From NCBI RefSeq assembly GCF_001613145.1, contig NZ_BDBU01000043.1, positions 62,001 to 126,000 on the forward strand: a stretch of 64,000 bases of DNA, written 5' to 3'. Positions 1 to 9,059 of this stretch are shown here, one piece after another. How positions within the stretch are numbered: position 1 is the stretch's first letter; every line of letters starts with the position of its first letter. The DNA is from Nocardia jejuensis NBRC 103114. GTDB lineage: Bacteria; Actinomycetota; Actinomycetes; Mycobacteriales; Mycobacteriaceae. Position numbers and translations under genes: made by a program. Below the pieces are notes generated by a model. It was given only the letters and a program-made list of their open reading frames with translations, did no database searches and was not told the DNA's origin.

Positions 1-842
1 ATCGCCTCGGTCAGTTCGGCCCGTGACGCGCGCAGCGGCCTGCCGTCCAGCACGTGCCGCAGCGTCACCATCGAACTGCTCGGATCCGGTTGCACCCCAT
101 GCCGGATCGGCCCGGTGAGACTCCACCACTCCAGCTCCGGCCCGATCGCACGCACCGCCCACGCGCCCGCGAGCGGCACCGCGTCGACCTCGAGGCGATG
201 TTCGAGCGCCGCGAGAAGATCTCGATGCCGCCGGGCCCGCACGCCCCGATGCTGTGAGGTCGGCGCGGTGGCGCGGTCGTCCACGATCAATGCCAGTGCG
301 GCGGTCGCGTGCTGGCGCAGGCAGATTCCCGCGACCCGATCGATCAGCGCGCCGGTGGCCGAACGCCCCGGATTGTCGAGATCCATGCGCGCCACCACAT
401 CCACCGACGCGGGCGCCGGCCCGCCCCCGGCTCGCAACACCGTCACCACCAGCGACCGCGCGGGCATGAACCCCAGCATGGCGGGGACCGCCGCGATGAA
501 ATCCCCGGGATCCCGGAGATGGGACTCGTGCCCGCCGGGCGGGTCGCTCCCGGCGGTATCGGCGCTCGTCTCGAACCCCGTGCCCGAGAAATCGCCCTCG
601 AGGGTGACCGAACGGTCCCCCTCGACCGGGCCCGGGTCGTCGCCCTCGGCGATGGCCGAGGCGAATTCGGTTGCCGCCATCGACCACTCGGCATCGCACG
701 GGCTCGCGGCGGGGCCGTCCGCCGGATCGGCGATACCCGCGGTACCGGTGCGGGGGACGCGGGGCATGCGCGGAGAGGCGGTGTCGGGAGGTTCGGCCAC
801 GTCGTGCGGATCGGGTGGGATGGGTTCCGTGGGGTTCGTCAT
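1..842 (-). CDS. DUF4192 domain protein, 3' end cut by window edge
   Basis: The frame read leftwards from the ATG at 842 stays open to the edge, about 280 codons, so the C-terminus is missing. The first 110 or so residues are Pro/Gly/Asp-rich and probably disordered. Then comes a segment with DPGDFIAAVPAMLGFMP followed by ARSLVVTVLR, which is the typical opening of the actinobacterial DUF4192 domain, and later RHVLDGRPLRASRAEL. The family's function is unknown. No signal peptide or membrane segment is visible, so it is probably cytoplasmic. The family call rests on recalled motif similarity. Confidence 0.75.
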   Translation of the reverse strand, partial: MTNPTEPIPPDPHDVAEPPDTASPRMPRVPRTGTAGIADPADGPAASPCDAEWSMAATEFASAIAEGDDPGPVEGDRSVTLEGDFSGTGFETSADTAGSDPPGGHESHLRDPGDFIAAVPAMLGFMPARSLVVTVLRAGGGPAPASVDVVARMDLDNPGRSATGALIDRVAGICLRQHATAALALIVDDRATAPTSQHRGVRARRHRDLLAALEHRLEVDAVPLAGAWAVRAIGPELEWWSLTGPIRHGVQPDPSSSMVTLRHVLDGRPLRASRAELTEA

Positions 843-1120
843 GACACGAGCGTGCGCTGATCCACTCCGCCACCATCGGCCTCCACCTGGGGTTTTCGCC
901 GCCCTGTGGAGACTCCGGCGTGCCGTGGACAGTTCGGCGTGGCGCGGAGTCGGTCTCACCCGAACCTGTCGGTGCCCGCTGTTACCGTGCGCCCGAATCG
1001 AACCCGCCGATCGCTCTGCGGCCACCGCCGCGGCGCGACGCGATCGGCCACTCGTCGCCACCTGGCAGCGCGCCGGGCGTGCGCTGTCCGCGCACGCCCC
1101 GAATGCCCTGCCGGGCACGG

Positions 1121-1528
1121 CTACTCGGCCCGGAACGTGCCGAGAATCTCCAGATAGTGCGGGTTGGACATGATGCCGAGCACGTTGCCGAACGGATCCA
1201 CCACCGCGGCGGTGACGAATCCGGTCCCCTGGCCACGCTCGGTGATCGGCTCGTATTCCTTCGCCCCCATCGACAGCAGCCGGTCGAAGGTGGCCGCGAT
1301 GTCATCGACGTGCCAGTTCACGATCTGCCCGCCCGGCTGATCCGGCGTGGTCCGCGCGAACTTCCGATTGATCAGGCCGAGTTCGTGCTGGTAGTCGCCG
1401 ATCCGGAATTCGTAGTACCCGCCCGGCACCGTGAAATACGGCTGCACGCCGAGCAATTGGGCGTACCAGTCCTTGGCGGCCTCCAGATCGTCGGCGAAAT
1501 ACGTGACGGTGGCCATTCCTCGCAACAT
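1121..1528 (-). CDS. VOC family (glyoxalase/bleomycin-resistance fold) protein
   Basis: This 135-residue protein is one vicinal-oxygen-chelate unit. It has the beta-alpha opening TVTYFADDLEAAKDWYAQLLG, a central VNWHVDDIAATFDRLLSMGA and the terminal VVDPFGNVLGIM typical of the fold. Such proteins are metal-dependent lyases, dioxygenases or drug-binding proteins; the substrate cannot be read here. The start at 1528 is chosen because AAGGAG lies 7 nt upstream; an internal ATG at 1516 is the alternative. It is divergent from the WYL regulator at 1623, and the palindrome at 1579-1603 lies between them, so that regulator probably controls it. Confidence 0.85.
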   Translation of the reverse strand: MLRGMATVTYFADDLEAAKDWYAQLLGVQPYFTVPGGYYEFRIGDYQHELGLINRKFARTTPDQPGGQIVNWHVDDIAATFDRLLSMGAKEYEPITERGQGTGFVTAAVVDPFGNVLGIMSNPHYLEILGTFRAE

Positions 1529-1578
1529 TCGGTGTCTCCTTCGTCGTTCTCGATCGGTATGAATCCATCATCCAACCC

Positions 1579-1603
1579 AAAGTGCTCACCGAATGAGCAC
1601 TTT
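1579..1603. promoter_or_regulatory. 25-bp operator-like palindrome between VOC and WYL genes
   Basis: AAAGTGCTC (1579-1587) and GAGCACTTT (1595-1603) form perfect 9-bp arms around a 7-nt spacer. The site lies in the intergenic space of two divergent genes, 20 bp before the WYL regulator start at 1623. It is a likely operator for autoregulation and control of the VOC gene. The binding protein is inferred from position only. Confidence 0.6.
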
Positions 1604-1622
1604 TACGGGCACAATTCCCCTC

Positions 1623-2564
1623 ATGCGAGCCGATCGATTGGTGGCGACCCTGCTGTACATGCAGACGCGAGGACGAGTGACCGCCGCCGAGGTGGCGACC
1701 GAACTCGAGATTTCGGTGGCGACCGCCCGGCGCGATCTTCAGGCGCTGTCCACGGCCGGAATCCCCGTCTACCCGCAGCCGGGCCGAGGTGGCGGATGGT
1801 CGCTGGTGGGCGGCGCGCGGACCGATCTGAGCGGCCTGACCGGCCCGGAAGCACAGGCCCTTTTCCTGCTGCTCGGCCCGATGGCCACGGCCACCCCCGC
1901 CACCCGCTCGGCGCTGCGCAAGCTCCTGCGCGCCCTGCCGCAGTCCTTCCGCACCGAGGCCGAGGCCGCGGCGGGCGCGATCGTGGTCGATCCCGCCCGC
2001 TGGGGTGAGCGCGACGAGCGGCCGCCCGCCGTGGTGACCGAACTGCAGCAGGCGGTCGTACGCCGCCGCAAGGTCGCCTTCCACTACGACCGCGCGGGCA
2101 CGCGCACCCATCGCGTCGTGGATCCGTGGGGCCTGGTCGACAAGGACGGCATCTGGTACCTCGTCGCGGGCACCGACCGTGGTCAGCGCACTTTTCGGGT
2201 GGATCGAATCGCCGACACCGAACTCCTGGACGACGCCTCGCACCGCCCGGACGATTTCGACCTCTCGACCGCCTGGTCCGAGGTGGTCGAGGAGGTCGAG
2301 CGCCACCGTTCCACCCTCGAGGCAGCGGTGCTGGTGCCCGACCGCCTGCTCCCGGTCCTGCGCCATCAACAGGGCCGGCACTGCGTCGTGGACGGTCCCG
2401 CCGATGACGGCCGGACCCGCGTGCGCATCACCGCCCCGACCCCGCTGATGATCGCTCAGCAACTGGCCGGCTGGGGCACCGCGCTCGAGGTCCTGCGGCC
2501 GCAGTCCGTCCGCGACGAGCTCGCCCGCCTGGGCGCCGAACTTCTCGCTCGCTATCAGAACTGA
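1623..2564 (+). CDS. WYL domain transcriptional regulator with DeoR-type HTH
   Basis: The 313-residue protein begins with a winged helix (MRADRLVATLLYMQTRGRVT, then AAEVATELEISVATARRDLQALSTAGIPV). This is followed by the wing GRGGGWSLVGG, a WYL domain around residues 140-215 (KVAFHYDRAGTRTHRVVDPWGLVDKDGIWYL is the signature stretch, spanning about 31 residues) and a WCX-type C-terminus. WYL proteins sense ligands, often nucleotides or DNA, and bind DNA. ATG 1623 is preferred over the in-frame ATG 1593 because family N-termini begin at RADRL and the 1579-1603 operator would otherwise overlap the coding region. Confidence 0.88.
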   Translation: MRADRLVATLLYMQTRGRVTAAEVATELEISVATARRDLQALSTAGIPVYPQPGRGGGWSLVGGARTDLSGLTGPEAQALFLLLGPMATATPATRSALRKLLRALPQSFRTEAEAAAGAIVVDPARWGERDERPPAVVTELQQAVVRRRKVAFHYDRAGTRTHRVVDPWGLVDKDGIWYLVAGTDRGQRTFRVDRIADTELLDDASHRPDDFDLSTAWSEVVEEVERHRSTLEAAVLVPDRLLPVLRHQQGRHCVVDGPADDGRTRVRITAPTPLMIAQQLAGWGTALEVLRPQSVRDELARLGAELLARYQN

Positions 2565-2591
2565 CACCGGCAAACCCTTGAATATTAACCG

Positions 2592-2628
2592 ATAACGTTT
2601 CACATTCATGTGCAAATCGAATAACGTT
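2592..2628. promoter_or_regulatory. Direct repeat ATAACGTT upstream of small secreted protein
   Basis: ATAACGTT occurs at 2592-2599 and again at 2621-2628, 29 bp apart, in an AT-rich leader that stands out from the GC-rich surroundings. It could be a pair of activator or repressor sites for the gene at 2718. No cognate regulator is identified. Confidence 0.35.
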
Positions 2629-2717
2629 GCAGCACTTTCAATTTCGCCATTTCTCGGGTTCACACGCTGCTACAGTCCGCCCCGGCGCCCCCTTCACGCG
2701 CCGGAAGGAATTACGCA

Positions 2718-3224
2718 ATGACAAGAAACCTCTTCACAACCGGCGCGACCCTGGCGCTCACGGCCCTGGCCGCATCCCTCTCGGTCACCGGCACGGCCTC
2801 GGCGGACATCGACGACGTCATGGTCACCGGCCCCACCGACAACAGCCAGTGCGATATCGACACCGGCTGCCTGATCCGCACCACCCTGGTCGGCGCCAAC
2901 AAGCTCGCGCCCGTCGAATTCCTCGTCGACGGCACGGTGATCGGCTCGGCGACCCCGACCCCGGTCCCCTTCAGCACCAACGCACAGGCCTCGTTCGCCT
3001 GGCATCCGCCGGAATACCGCTCGTACACGGTGGGAATCCGCCAGAGCGGTTCACTCTCGACCATCCTCTACAACGTCCACAAGCCGGGCACCTGCGCCTG
3101 GCTGCCCTCCGGGTCGGGCACCGGTTCGGCCGGAACGGGTTCGTTCGGAAGCGGCTCGGCCGGAACAGGTTCCGCGGGCACCGGGTCGTCCAACACCGGC
3201 TCCGGCGGTACCGGCTCCTGCTGA
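2718..3224 (+). CDS. Small secreted protein with Gly-Ser-Thr repeat tail
   Basis: The 168-residue product has a Sec signal peptide (residues 1-29, cleavage after TASA) and a compact middle domain. That domain has a cysteine pair in SQCDIDTGC and an FLVDGTVIGSATPTPVPF stretch that looks like a small beta-sandwich. The tail from about residue 128 is a low-complexity run of GTGSAG/GSGSAG units ending in a single terminal Cys. GGAAGGA precedes the ATG. The core resembles small exported proteins common in Nocardia, but no function is known. The tail may span the cell wall. Confidence 0.75.
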   Translation: MTRNLFTTGATLALTALAASLSVTGTASADIDDVMVTGPTDNSQCDIDTGCLIRTTLVGANKLAPVEFLVDGTVIGSATPTPVPFSTNAQASFAWHPPEYRSYTVGIRQSGSLSTILYNVHKPGTCAWLPSGSGTGSAGTGSFGSGSAGTGSAGTGSSNTGSGGTGSC

Positions 3225-3273
3225 TCGAGCCCAGGGGAGCCGAATACAGGCAGGGGTCGGCTCCCTCGCCCGA

Positions 3274-3939
3274 TCAGCCCTTGCGGACCTTGGTGACCGC
3301 GGTGGTGAAGAGGCTGTCCAGCGCCTCGGTATCGGAGCGGGTGTCGGTGAACGTCATGTAGGTGACATTGATTCGGATGTCGCCGACCTGCCCGAGCAGC
3401 GTCTGCATGGTGCGGGCCTGAGTCGGGGATTCGGAGCGGACCACGCGGCGCAGGGCGAGAGCGTCGTCCACGTCCAGGGGCGGGGGCGGATCCAGTTCCG
3501 TGGTGACGGTGGCCGTCGTGCCCGAGTGCGTGACCTTGACGGTTCCGCACTGCTGCAATTGATTTCGCAGTGTGGCCAGGGGCTGGTCCACCCGGGTGAG
3601 TTCCACGGTGAGGGTGGCACGGGTGGTGTCGTCGGTGCCGACCGAGACGACCGGGCCCGCGGTGGGCGCGGTCGGGCCGCAGGTGCTCGGATCGATCTGC
3701 GCGTCGGGCAGTACCCCGTCGAGATCGGCGGCCGCCTGGCCGGCCACGTCCGGGGGCAGCGCGACCGCGGCATAGCGCGAGGGAAACTGCGACGGGTCCG
3801 GCAGCAATGCGGCCAGACCGGCGTCGCTGCGCGTGGTGCCGGCCGGATTGCGCGAGGGGTTCGGGTGACCCGATACCGTGGTTCCACAGGCCGCGAGCAC
3901 GCAGCCCAGGACCGCGACCCCCACGGCGCGTAAGGGCAT
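3274..3939 (-). CDS. DUF5642-like lipoprotein
   Basis: The start at 3939 gives a lipoprotein signal peptide, MPLRAVGVAVLGCVLAAC, with lipobox LAAC followed by GTTVSGHP. About 200 extracytoplasmic residues follow, including LLPDPSQFPSRYAAVALP, a conserved-looking STCGP and a second Cys in QLQQCGTV that may form a disulfide. This architecture matches the lipoprotein families (DUF5642 and relatives) abundant in mycobacteria and Nocardia. Their function is undefined. A longer in-frame extension to 4164 would place the signal sequence internally and is rejected. It is convergent with the secreted-protein gene at 2718 and divergent from the PAC2 gene. Confidence 0.75.
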   Translation of the reverse strand: MPLRAVGVAVLGCVLAACGTTVSGHPNPSRNPAGTTRSDAGLAALLPDPSQFPSRYAAVALPPDVAGQAAADLDGVLPDAQIDPSTCGPTAPTAGPVVSVGTDDTTRATLTVELTRVDQPLATLRNQLQQCGTVKVTHSGTTATVTTELDPPPPLDVDDALALRRVVRSESPTQARTMQTLLGQVGDIRINVTYMTFTDTRSDTEALDSLFTTAVTKVRKG

Positions 3940-4207
3940 GCGGTACAAGCCACGAGCGGGCGCGCGGAAGTGCCCCGGTGCACGCACAGGGGACGTTCGC
4001 GGACCCGGAGAATCCGGCACGGTCACCGCGTCCACTATGCCGAATTTCTGCTGTTCACACGGAATGCCACGCCGCGTGGCGAGCCGTCGGGAATGCGTGT
4101 CACGGTTCGGCGTGTTGCAAGAGCGGTGCGGGCAGTGCACGGTCGGCAAGCGCATGAGGGACAATGAGGATGGTCGCGCAAGTGGGCCACGCAGGAAGGA
4201 GCACGCG

Positions 4208-5161
4208 ATGGACTACGAGTCGCGCATGTACGAACTCGAGTTTCCGGCTCCGCAGCTGTCGTCCGTAGACGGTGCGGGACCGGTCCTGGTGCACGGTCTG
4301 GAAGGCTTCACCGACGCGGGTCATGCCGTGCGTCTGGCCACCACGCACCTGCGGGAGAGCCTCGAATCCGAACTGGTCGCCTCGTTCGATATGGACGAGT
4401 TGCTCGACTATCGGTCACGTCGGCCCCTCATGATGTTCAAGACCGATCACTTCTCCGATTACACCGAGCCCGAGCTGAACCTGTGGGCGCTCAAGGACAC
4501 CGCGGGCACCCCGTTCCTGCTGCTCTCGGGCCTGGAACCGGATCTGCGCTGGGAGAAGTTCGCCACCGCGGTGCGGCTGCTGTCCGAACAGCTGGGCGTA
4601 CGGCGGACCATCGGCCTGAGCGCCATTCCCATGGCCATCCCGCACACCCGTCCGCTTGGCGTCACCGCGCACGCGAGCGACAGCGACCTGATCGGCGAGC
4701 ATCAGCGCTGGCCGGGCGAGCTGCAGGTGCCGGGAAGCGCGTCCTCGCTGCTGGAATACCGGATGGCTCAGCACGGTCACGAGTCGGTCGGTTTCTCGGT
4801 CCACGTCCCGCACTACCTGACGCAGACCGCGTACCCCGAGGCCGCGCAGACGCTGCTGGAGAACGTGGCCGAGAACGCCGGGCTGGAACTTCCGCTCGCC
4901 GCGCTCACCGACGCCGCCGCGCGCACCCGGGAACAGGTGAACGAGCACATCGCCGGCAACTCCGAGGTGGAGACCGTCGTGCAGGCCCTCGAGCGTCAGT
5001 ACGACAGCTTCGTCACCGCCCAGGAACGCCAGTCCAGTCTGCTGGCGAGCGAGAGCGAACTTCCCACCGGTGACGAACTGGGCGCGGAGTTCGAGCGTTT
5101 CCTGGCCGAACAGGCCGGCCTCGGCGACGAAGGCGGCGAAGAGGGCGGGTCGCTGCGCTAG
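4208..5161 (+). CDS. PAC2 family protein (proteasome-assembly-chaperone-like)
   Basis: This 317-residue protein matches the actinobacterial PAC2 family (M. tuberculosis Rv2714 type). Recognisable parts are MDYESRMYELEFPAPQL, LVHGLEGFTDAGHAVRLATTH, the SFDMDELLDYRSRRPLM block, and an internal GLSAIPMAIPHTRPLGVTAH before a helical C-terminal region. The start at 4208 has AGGAAGGAG just upstream. The bacterial role is unknown; the fold is shared with eukaryotic 20S assembly chaperones. It lies 104 bp ahead of the helicase gene on the same strand, possibly co-transcribed. Confidence 0.88.
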   Translation: MDYESRMYELEFPAPQLSSVDGAGPVLVHGLEGFTDAGHAVRLATTHLRESLESELVASFDMDELLDYRSRRPLMMFKTDHFSDYTEPELNLWALKDTAGTPFLLLSGLEPDLRWEKFATAVRLLSEQLGVRRTIGLSAIPMAIPHTRPLGVTAHASDSDLIGEHQRWPGELQVPGSASSLLEYRMAQHGHESVGFSVHVPHYLTQTAYPEAAQTLLENVAENAGLELPLAALTDAAARTREQVNEHIAGNSEVETVVQALERQYDSFVTAQERQSSLLASESELPTGDELGAEFERFLAEQAGLGDEGGEEGGSLR

Positions 5162-5265
5162 CGGTTCGCCGGGCGGGGCGCGGGGCGAGGTGTTCGCCAC
5201 CCGCTCGGGTGCCTCCGGCCCGCCGCTACCGGCTACCGATCGGCGGACCGGTAACGTTGGGCGTC

Positions 5266-7776
5266 GTGCAGCTGTCCGAATTGGTTCCCGATCAAGCCGT
5301 TTCCGACGTGGACCCGGACTGGCTCTACGAGACGTTCGCCGAATGGGCCGAGGGTGAGGGGTTATCCCTCTATCCCGCGCAGGAGGAGGCCCTGCTCGAA
5401 CTGGTGACGGGCGCGAACGTCATCCTCAACACCCCGACCGGCTCGGGTAAGTCGCTGGTCGCGATCGGCGCGCACTTCGCGGCCTTGAACAAGGGCGAGC
5501 GCAGCTACTACACCGCACCCATCAAGGCCCTGGTGAGCGAGAAGTTCTTCGCCCTGTGCGAGATCTTCGGCGCGGACCGGGTGGGCATGGTGACCGGTGA
5601 CGCCGCGGTGAACCCGAACGCGCCGATCATCTGCGCGACCGCCGAGATCCTGGCGAACCTGGCACTGCGCGAGGGCGCGGACGCGAATGTCGGGCAGGTC
5701 ATCATGGACGAGTTCCACTACTACGCCGACCCCGATCGCGGCTGGGCCTGGCAGACGCCGCTGATCGAGCTGCCGAACGCGCAGTTCCTGCTCATGTCGG
5801 CCACTCTCGGCGAGGTCGACTTCTTCGCCGAGGATCTGAGCACGCGCACCGGCCGTCATACCGCCGTCGTGTCGGGCGCCGAACGTCCTGTGCCGCTGAG
5901 CTTTTCGTACGTCCGCACGCCGATCGTGGAGACGCTCGAGGATCTGGTCACCACCAGCCTCGCGCCGGTGTACGTCGTGCACTTCACCCAGGCCTCGGCC
6001 ATGGAACGCGCGCAGGCGCTGATGAGCGTCAACATGTCCTCCAAGGCAGAGAAGGACGCGATCGCCGCGGCCATCGGCGAGTTCCGCTTCGCCACCGGCT
6101 TCGGCAAGACCCTCTCGAAGTTCATCCGGCACGGGGTGGGCGTGCATCACGCGGGCATGCTGCCCAAGTACCGGCGACTGGTCGAGAAGCTCGCGCAGGA
6201 CGGACTGCTCAAAGTGGTCTGCGGTACGGACACTTTGGGTGTCGGCATCAATGTGCCCATCCGCACGGTGCTGCTGACCGGCCTCACCAAGTACGACGGT
6301 GTGCGCACCCGCCGCCTCAATGCCCGTGAGTTCCACCAGATTTCGGGCCGCGCGGGCCGCGCGGGCTTCGACACCATGGGCACGGTGGTCGTGCAGGCGC
6401 CCGAACACGAGGTGGAGAACGCCCGCCTGATCGCCAAGGCCGGCGACGATCCCAAGAAGCTCAAGAAGGTCGTGAAGCGCAAGCCCCCCGAGGGTTTCGT
6501 CTCCTGGTCCGAGGAGACCTTCGAACGGCTGGTCGGGGCCTCGCCGGAGCCGATGCAGTCGCGCTTCAACGTGACCAACTCCATGCTGCTCAATGTGATT
6601 GCGCGCAAGGGCAATTGCTTCGATGCCATGCGACATCTGCTGGAGGAGAACCACGAACCGCGCGCGGCGCAGCGCCGGCACATCCTCAAGGCGATCCGCC
6701 TGTATCGCGCGCTGCGCGACGCGGGTGTGGTGCAGCAACTGGACGAACCCGACCAGTACGGACGCCGAGCCCGGCTCATGGTGGATCTGCAGCGCGACTT
6801 CGCGCTGGATCAGCCGCTCTCCCCGTTCGCGCTGGCCGCGTTCGAACTGCTCGACAAGGAGTCGCTCACCTACACCGTCGATGTCATCTCGCTCATCGAG
6901 TCCACGCTCGAGGACCCGCGCCAGCTGCTCATGGCCCAGCAGCACAAGGCGCGCGGTGTCGCGGTCGCGCAGATGAAGGCCGACGGCATCGAGTACGAGG
7001 AGCGGATGGAGCTCCTGGAAGAGGTCACCTGGCCCAAGCCCCTCGCCGAGGAGTTGATCCTGCCCGCCTACGAGACCTACAAGGCCGGGCATCCCTGGGT
7101 GTCGGAGTTCGAACCCTCCCCCAAGGCCGTGGTCCGGGAGATGGTCGAGCGCTCGATGACCTTCGCCGAACTGGTGTCGGTGTACGAGCTGGCGCGGTCG
7201 GAGGGCGTGGTGCTGCGCTATCTGGCCGACGCGTATCGCGCGCTGCGCCGCACGGTGCCCGAGCAGGCCCGCACCGAGGAACTCGACGACATCACCGAAT
7301 GGCTGGGCGAGTTGATCCGCCAGGTCGACTCCAGCCTGCTCGACGAATGGGAGCAGCTCACCAATCCGGGCGCGGAGTCCGACACCGAGCAGGTCGCCTT
7401 CGGCGCGGAGACGGTCCGGCCGATCTCGGCCAACGAGCGCGCCTTCCGAGTACTGGTGCGCAATGCCATGTTCCGCCGGGTGGAGCTGGCGGCGCTGCAC
7501 CGCTGGGCGGCGCTCGAGGAGCTGGGCGACGAGCTGGACTGGGAAGCCGAGTTCGAGCCGTTCTACGCCGAGTACGACGCGATCGGGACCGGCCCGAATG
7601 CGCGCGGCCCGAAGCTGTTCCAGGTGCGGCAGGGACCCGAGTTCTGGCACGTGCGCCAGGTTCTGGACGATCCCGACGGCGATCACGGCTGGTCGTTGAA
7701 TGCCGTAGTGGACCTCGCGGAATCGGACGCCGCGGGGGAAGTGGTATTCGACGAGGTCAGCGTTACCGCAGGCTGA
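5266..7776 (+). CDS. DEAD/DEAH-box RNA helicase with DUF3516 C-terminus
   Basis: The 836-residue superfamily 2 helicase has Walker A TPTGSGKS (about residue 65), motif Ia TAPIKALV, motif II in IMDEFHYYAD (a DEFH variant), motif III LMSATLG, a second RecA domain with GVHHAGMLPKYRRLVE and GVGINVPIRTVL, and motif VI HQISGRAGRAG. The C-terminal half, residues about 400-836, is long and helical and corresponds to DUF3516, which is fused to such helicases in actinobacteria. It resembles Ski2/Mtr4-like enzymes in motif VI and the HHAGM block, suggesting RNA unwinding in turnover or ribosome metabolism. GTG 5266 is chosen; an upstream GTG-free extension to 5209 is possible. Confidence 0.88.
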   Translation: MQLSELVPDQAVSDVDPDWLYETFAEWAEGEGLSLYPAQEEALLELVTGANVILNTPTGSGKSLVAIGAHFAALNKGERSYYTAPIKALVSEKFFALCEIFGADRVGMVTGDAAVNPNAPIICATAEILANLALREGADANVGQVIMDEFHYYADPDRGWAWQTPLIELPNAQFLLMSATLGEVDFFAEDLSTRTGRHTAVVSGAERPVPLSFSYVRTPIVETLEDLVTTSLAPVYVVHFTQASAMERAQALMSVNMSSKAEKDAIAAAIGEFRFATGFGKTLSKFIRHGVGVHHAGMLPKYRRLVEKLAQDGLLKVVCGTDTLGVGINVPIRTVLLTGLTKYDGVRTRRLNAREFHQISGRAGRAGFDTMGTVVVQAPEHEVENARLIAKAGDDPKKLKKVVKRKPPEGFVSWSEETFERLVGASPEPMQSRFNVTNSMLLNVIARKGNCFDAMRHLLEENHEPRAAQRRHILKAIRLYRALRDAGVVQQLDEPDQYGRRARLMVDLQRDFALDQPLSPFALAAFELLDKESLTYTVDVISLIESTLEDPRQLLMAQQHKARGVAVAQMKADGIEYEERMELLEEVTWPKPLAEELILPAYETYKAGHPWVSEFEPSPKAVVREMVERSMTFAELVSVYELARSEGVVLRYLADAYRALRRTVPEQARTEELDDITEWLGELIRQVDSSLLDEWEQLTNPGAESDTEQVAFGAETVRPISANERAFRVLVRNAMFRRVELAALHRWAALEELGDELDWEAEFEPFYAEYDAIGTGPNARGPKLFQVRQGPEFWHVRQVLDDPDGDHGWSLNAVVDLAESDAAGEVVFDEVSVTAG

Positions 7777-7935
7777 CCTGCGGGCTCGGAGATCCGGACA
7801 TGTCACCCATTGTTGGTGTAGGGGTGATGTAACCGAGCACACGCTGGTTCGTTTTCCGAGGCCAACCGCTGCTATTCTCGCGCACTGTTGCCCAAAATCC
7901 GTCGCTGGGCCCGGACCGAGAAGAGTTCCCTTAGA

Positions 7936-9051
7936 TTGACCGATCGAAACCTGCCCGAGTCGCCCTGTCTGGTCATCGACCTGGACCGGGTCCGCGCGAA
8001 CTACCGCGCGCTGCAAGCCGCACTCCCCGCGGCGCGAATTCGCTTCGCCGTCAAGGCGAGTCCGCTACCTTCGATCATCCGGCTACTGAACGACGAGGGC
8101 GCGGAATTCGACGTCGCCTCCGTCGGTGAGATCGAACTCTGCCTGGCGCAGGGCGTCGATCCGGCCGTGATGTGCTACGGCAATCCGATCAAGAAATCCG
8201 CCCACATCGCCGCCGCCTATGCGGCCGGAGTGCGCCGATTCGCCTTCGACACCGAGGAGGATGTCGAGCGGATCGCCCAGCATGCTCCGGGTTCGGAGGT
8301 GGAGTGCCGGTTCCTGGCCTCGGCTCCGGCGTCGCAGACGCCGTTCGGCGCGAAGTTCGGCTGTGCGCCCGGTGAGGCCGTGCACCTACTCGTGCGGGCC
8401 CGGGATCTGGGCCTGCGGATCGTCGGACCGTACTTCCACGTGGGGTCGCAGCAACTGGATCCGATCGCATGGCAGATCGGGATCGAGCAGGCCGCCGCCA
8501 TCGCGGAAGCGTTGGCAGTCAAGGACATTTCGGTCAAAGCGGTGAATATCGGTGGGGGACTGCCGATTTCGTACGCCGATCCGGCGCCCGGCGTGAGTGA
8601 GCTGGGCGCGGTGATCGCCGACGCCGCCGCCCGCCTGCTGCCGGAGCACACCGAGATCGTCGTGGAACCCGGTCGCGCCCTGGTGGGCAACAGCGGAGTG
8701 ATCCACGCCGAGGTGGTCAATGTTCGCCAGGCGCCCGACGGGCGACGCTGGGTATACCTCGACATCGGCCGCTACAACGGCATGGCCGAGACCGAGAACG
8801 AGTACATCGCGTACCGATTCCAGACCGATCGCGACAGCGATCCCCGGGATGAGGCCGTGGTCGCCGGTCCGACCTGCGACGGAGACGATGTACTCTATCA
8901 ACGCACGCGCGTCCTACTTCCGACCACGTTGCGAGCCGGTGATCCCATTCGGATCCTCGAAACCGGCGCCTATACGGCGAGCTATTCGTCGGTGTCCTTC
9001 AACGGTTTTCCGCCTTTGACTGTTCATGTCATCGGCGCTGAGCGAGAGTGA
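7936..9051 (+). CDS. Ornithine decarboxylase-like PLP enzyme (fold type III)
   Basis: A 371-residue alanine-racemase-fold decarboxylase. Lys40 in FAVKASP binds PLP; HVGSQ binds substrate/cofactor; GGGLP and EPGRALV bind phosphate; GPTCDGDD near residue 314 carries the active-site Cys/Asp of ornithine-type decarboxylases. It would form putrescine from ornithine, although lysine or diaminopimelate specificity cannot be excluded by motif alone. The start is uncertain: TTG 7936 (MTDRN) fits family N-termini and has AAGAG upstream, with TTG 7888 as alternative. Its stop nearly abuts the SpeD-SpeE fusion, so the two genes form a spermidine operon. Confidence 0.85.
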   Translation: MTDRNLPESPCLVIDLDRVRANYRALQAALPAARIRFAVKASPLPSIIRLLNDEGAEFDVASVGEIELCLAQGVDPAVMCYGNPIKKSAHIAAAYAAGVRRFAFDTEEDVERIAQHAPGSEVECRFLASAPASQTPFGAKFGCAPGEAVHLLVRARDLGLRIVGPYFHVGSQQLDPIAWQIGIEQAAAIAEALAVKDISVKAVNIGGGLPISYADPAPGVSELGAVIADAAARLLPEHTEIVVEPGRALVGNSGVIHAEVVNVRQAPDGRRWVYLDIGRYNGMAETENEYIAYRFQTDRDSDPRDEAVVAGPTCDGDDVLYQRTRVLLPTTLRAGDPIRILETGAYTASYSSVSFNGFPPLTVHVIGAERE

Positions 9052-9059
9052 GTTTAGCC

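Noticed and set aside
115..1173. Long plus-strand frame at the left edge
   Set aside because: Its translation is Arg/Ser/Pro-rich shadow sequence; the opposite strand encodes a clear DUF4192 protein.
5362..8016. 884-codon minus-strand frame
   Set aside because: It is antisense to the helicase, His/Arg/Leu-rich and lacks any family motif.
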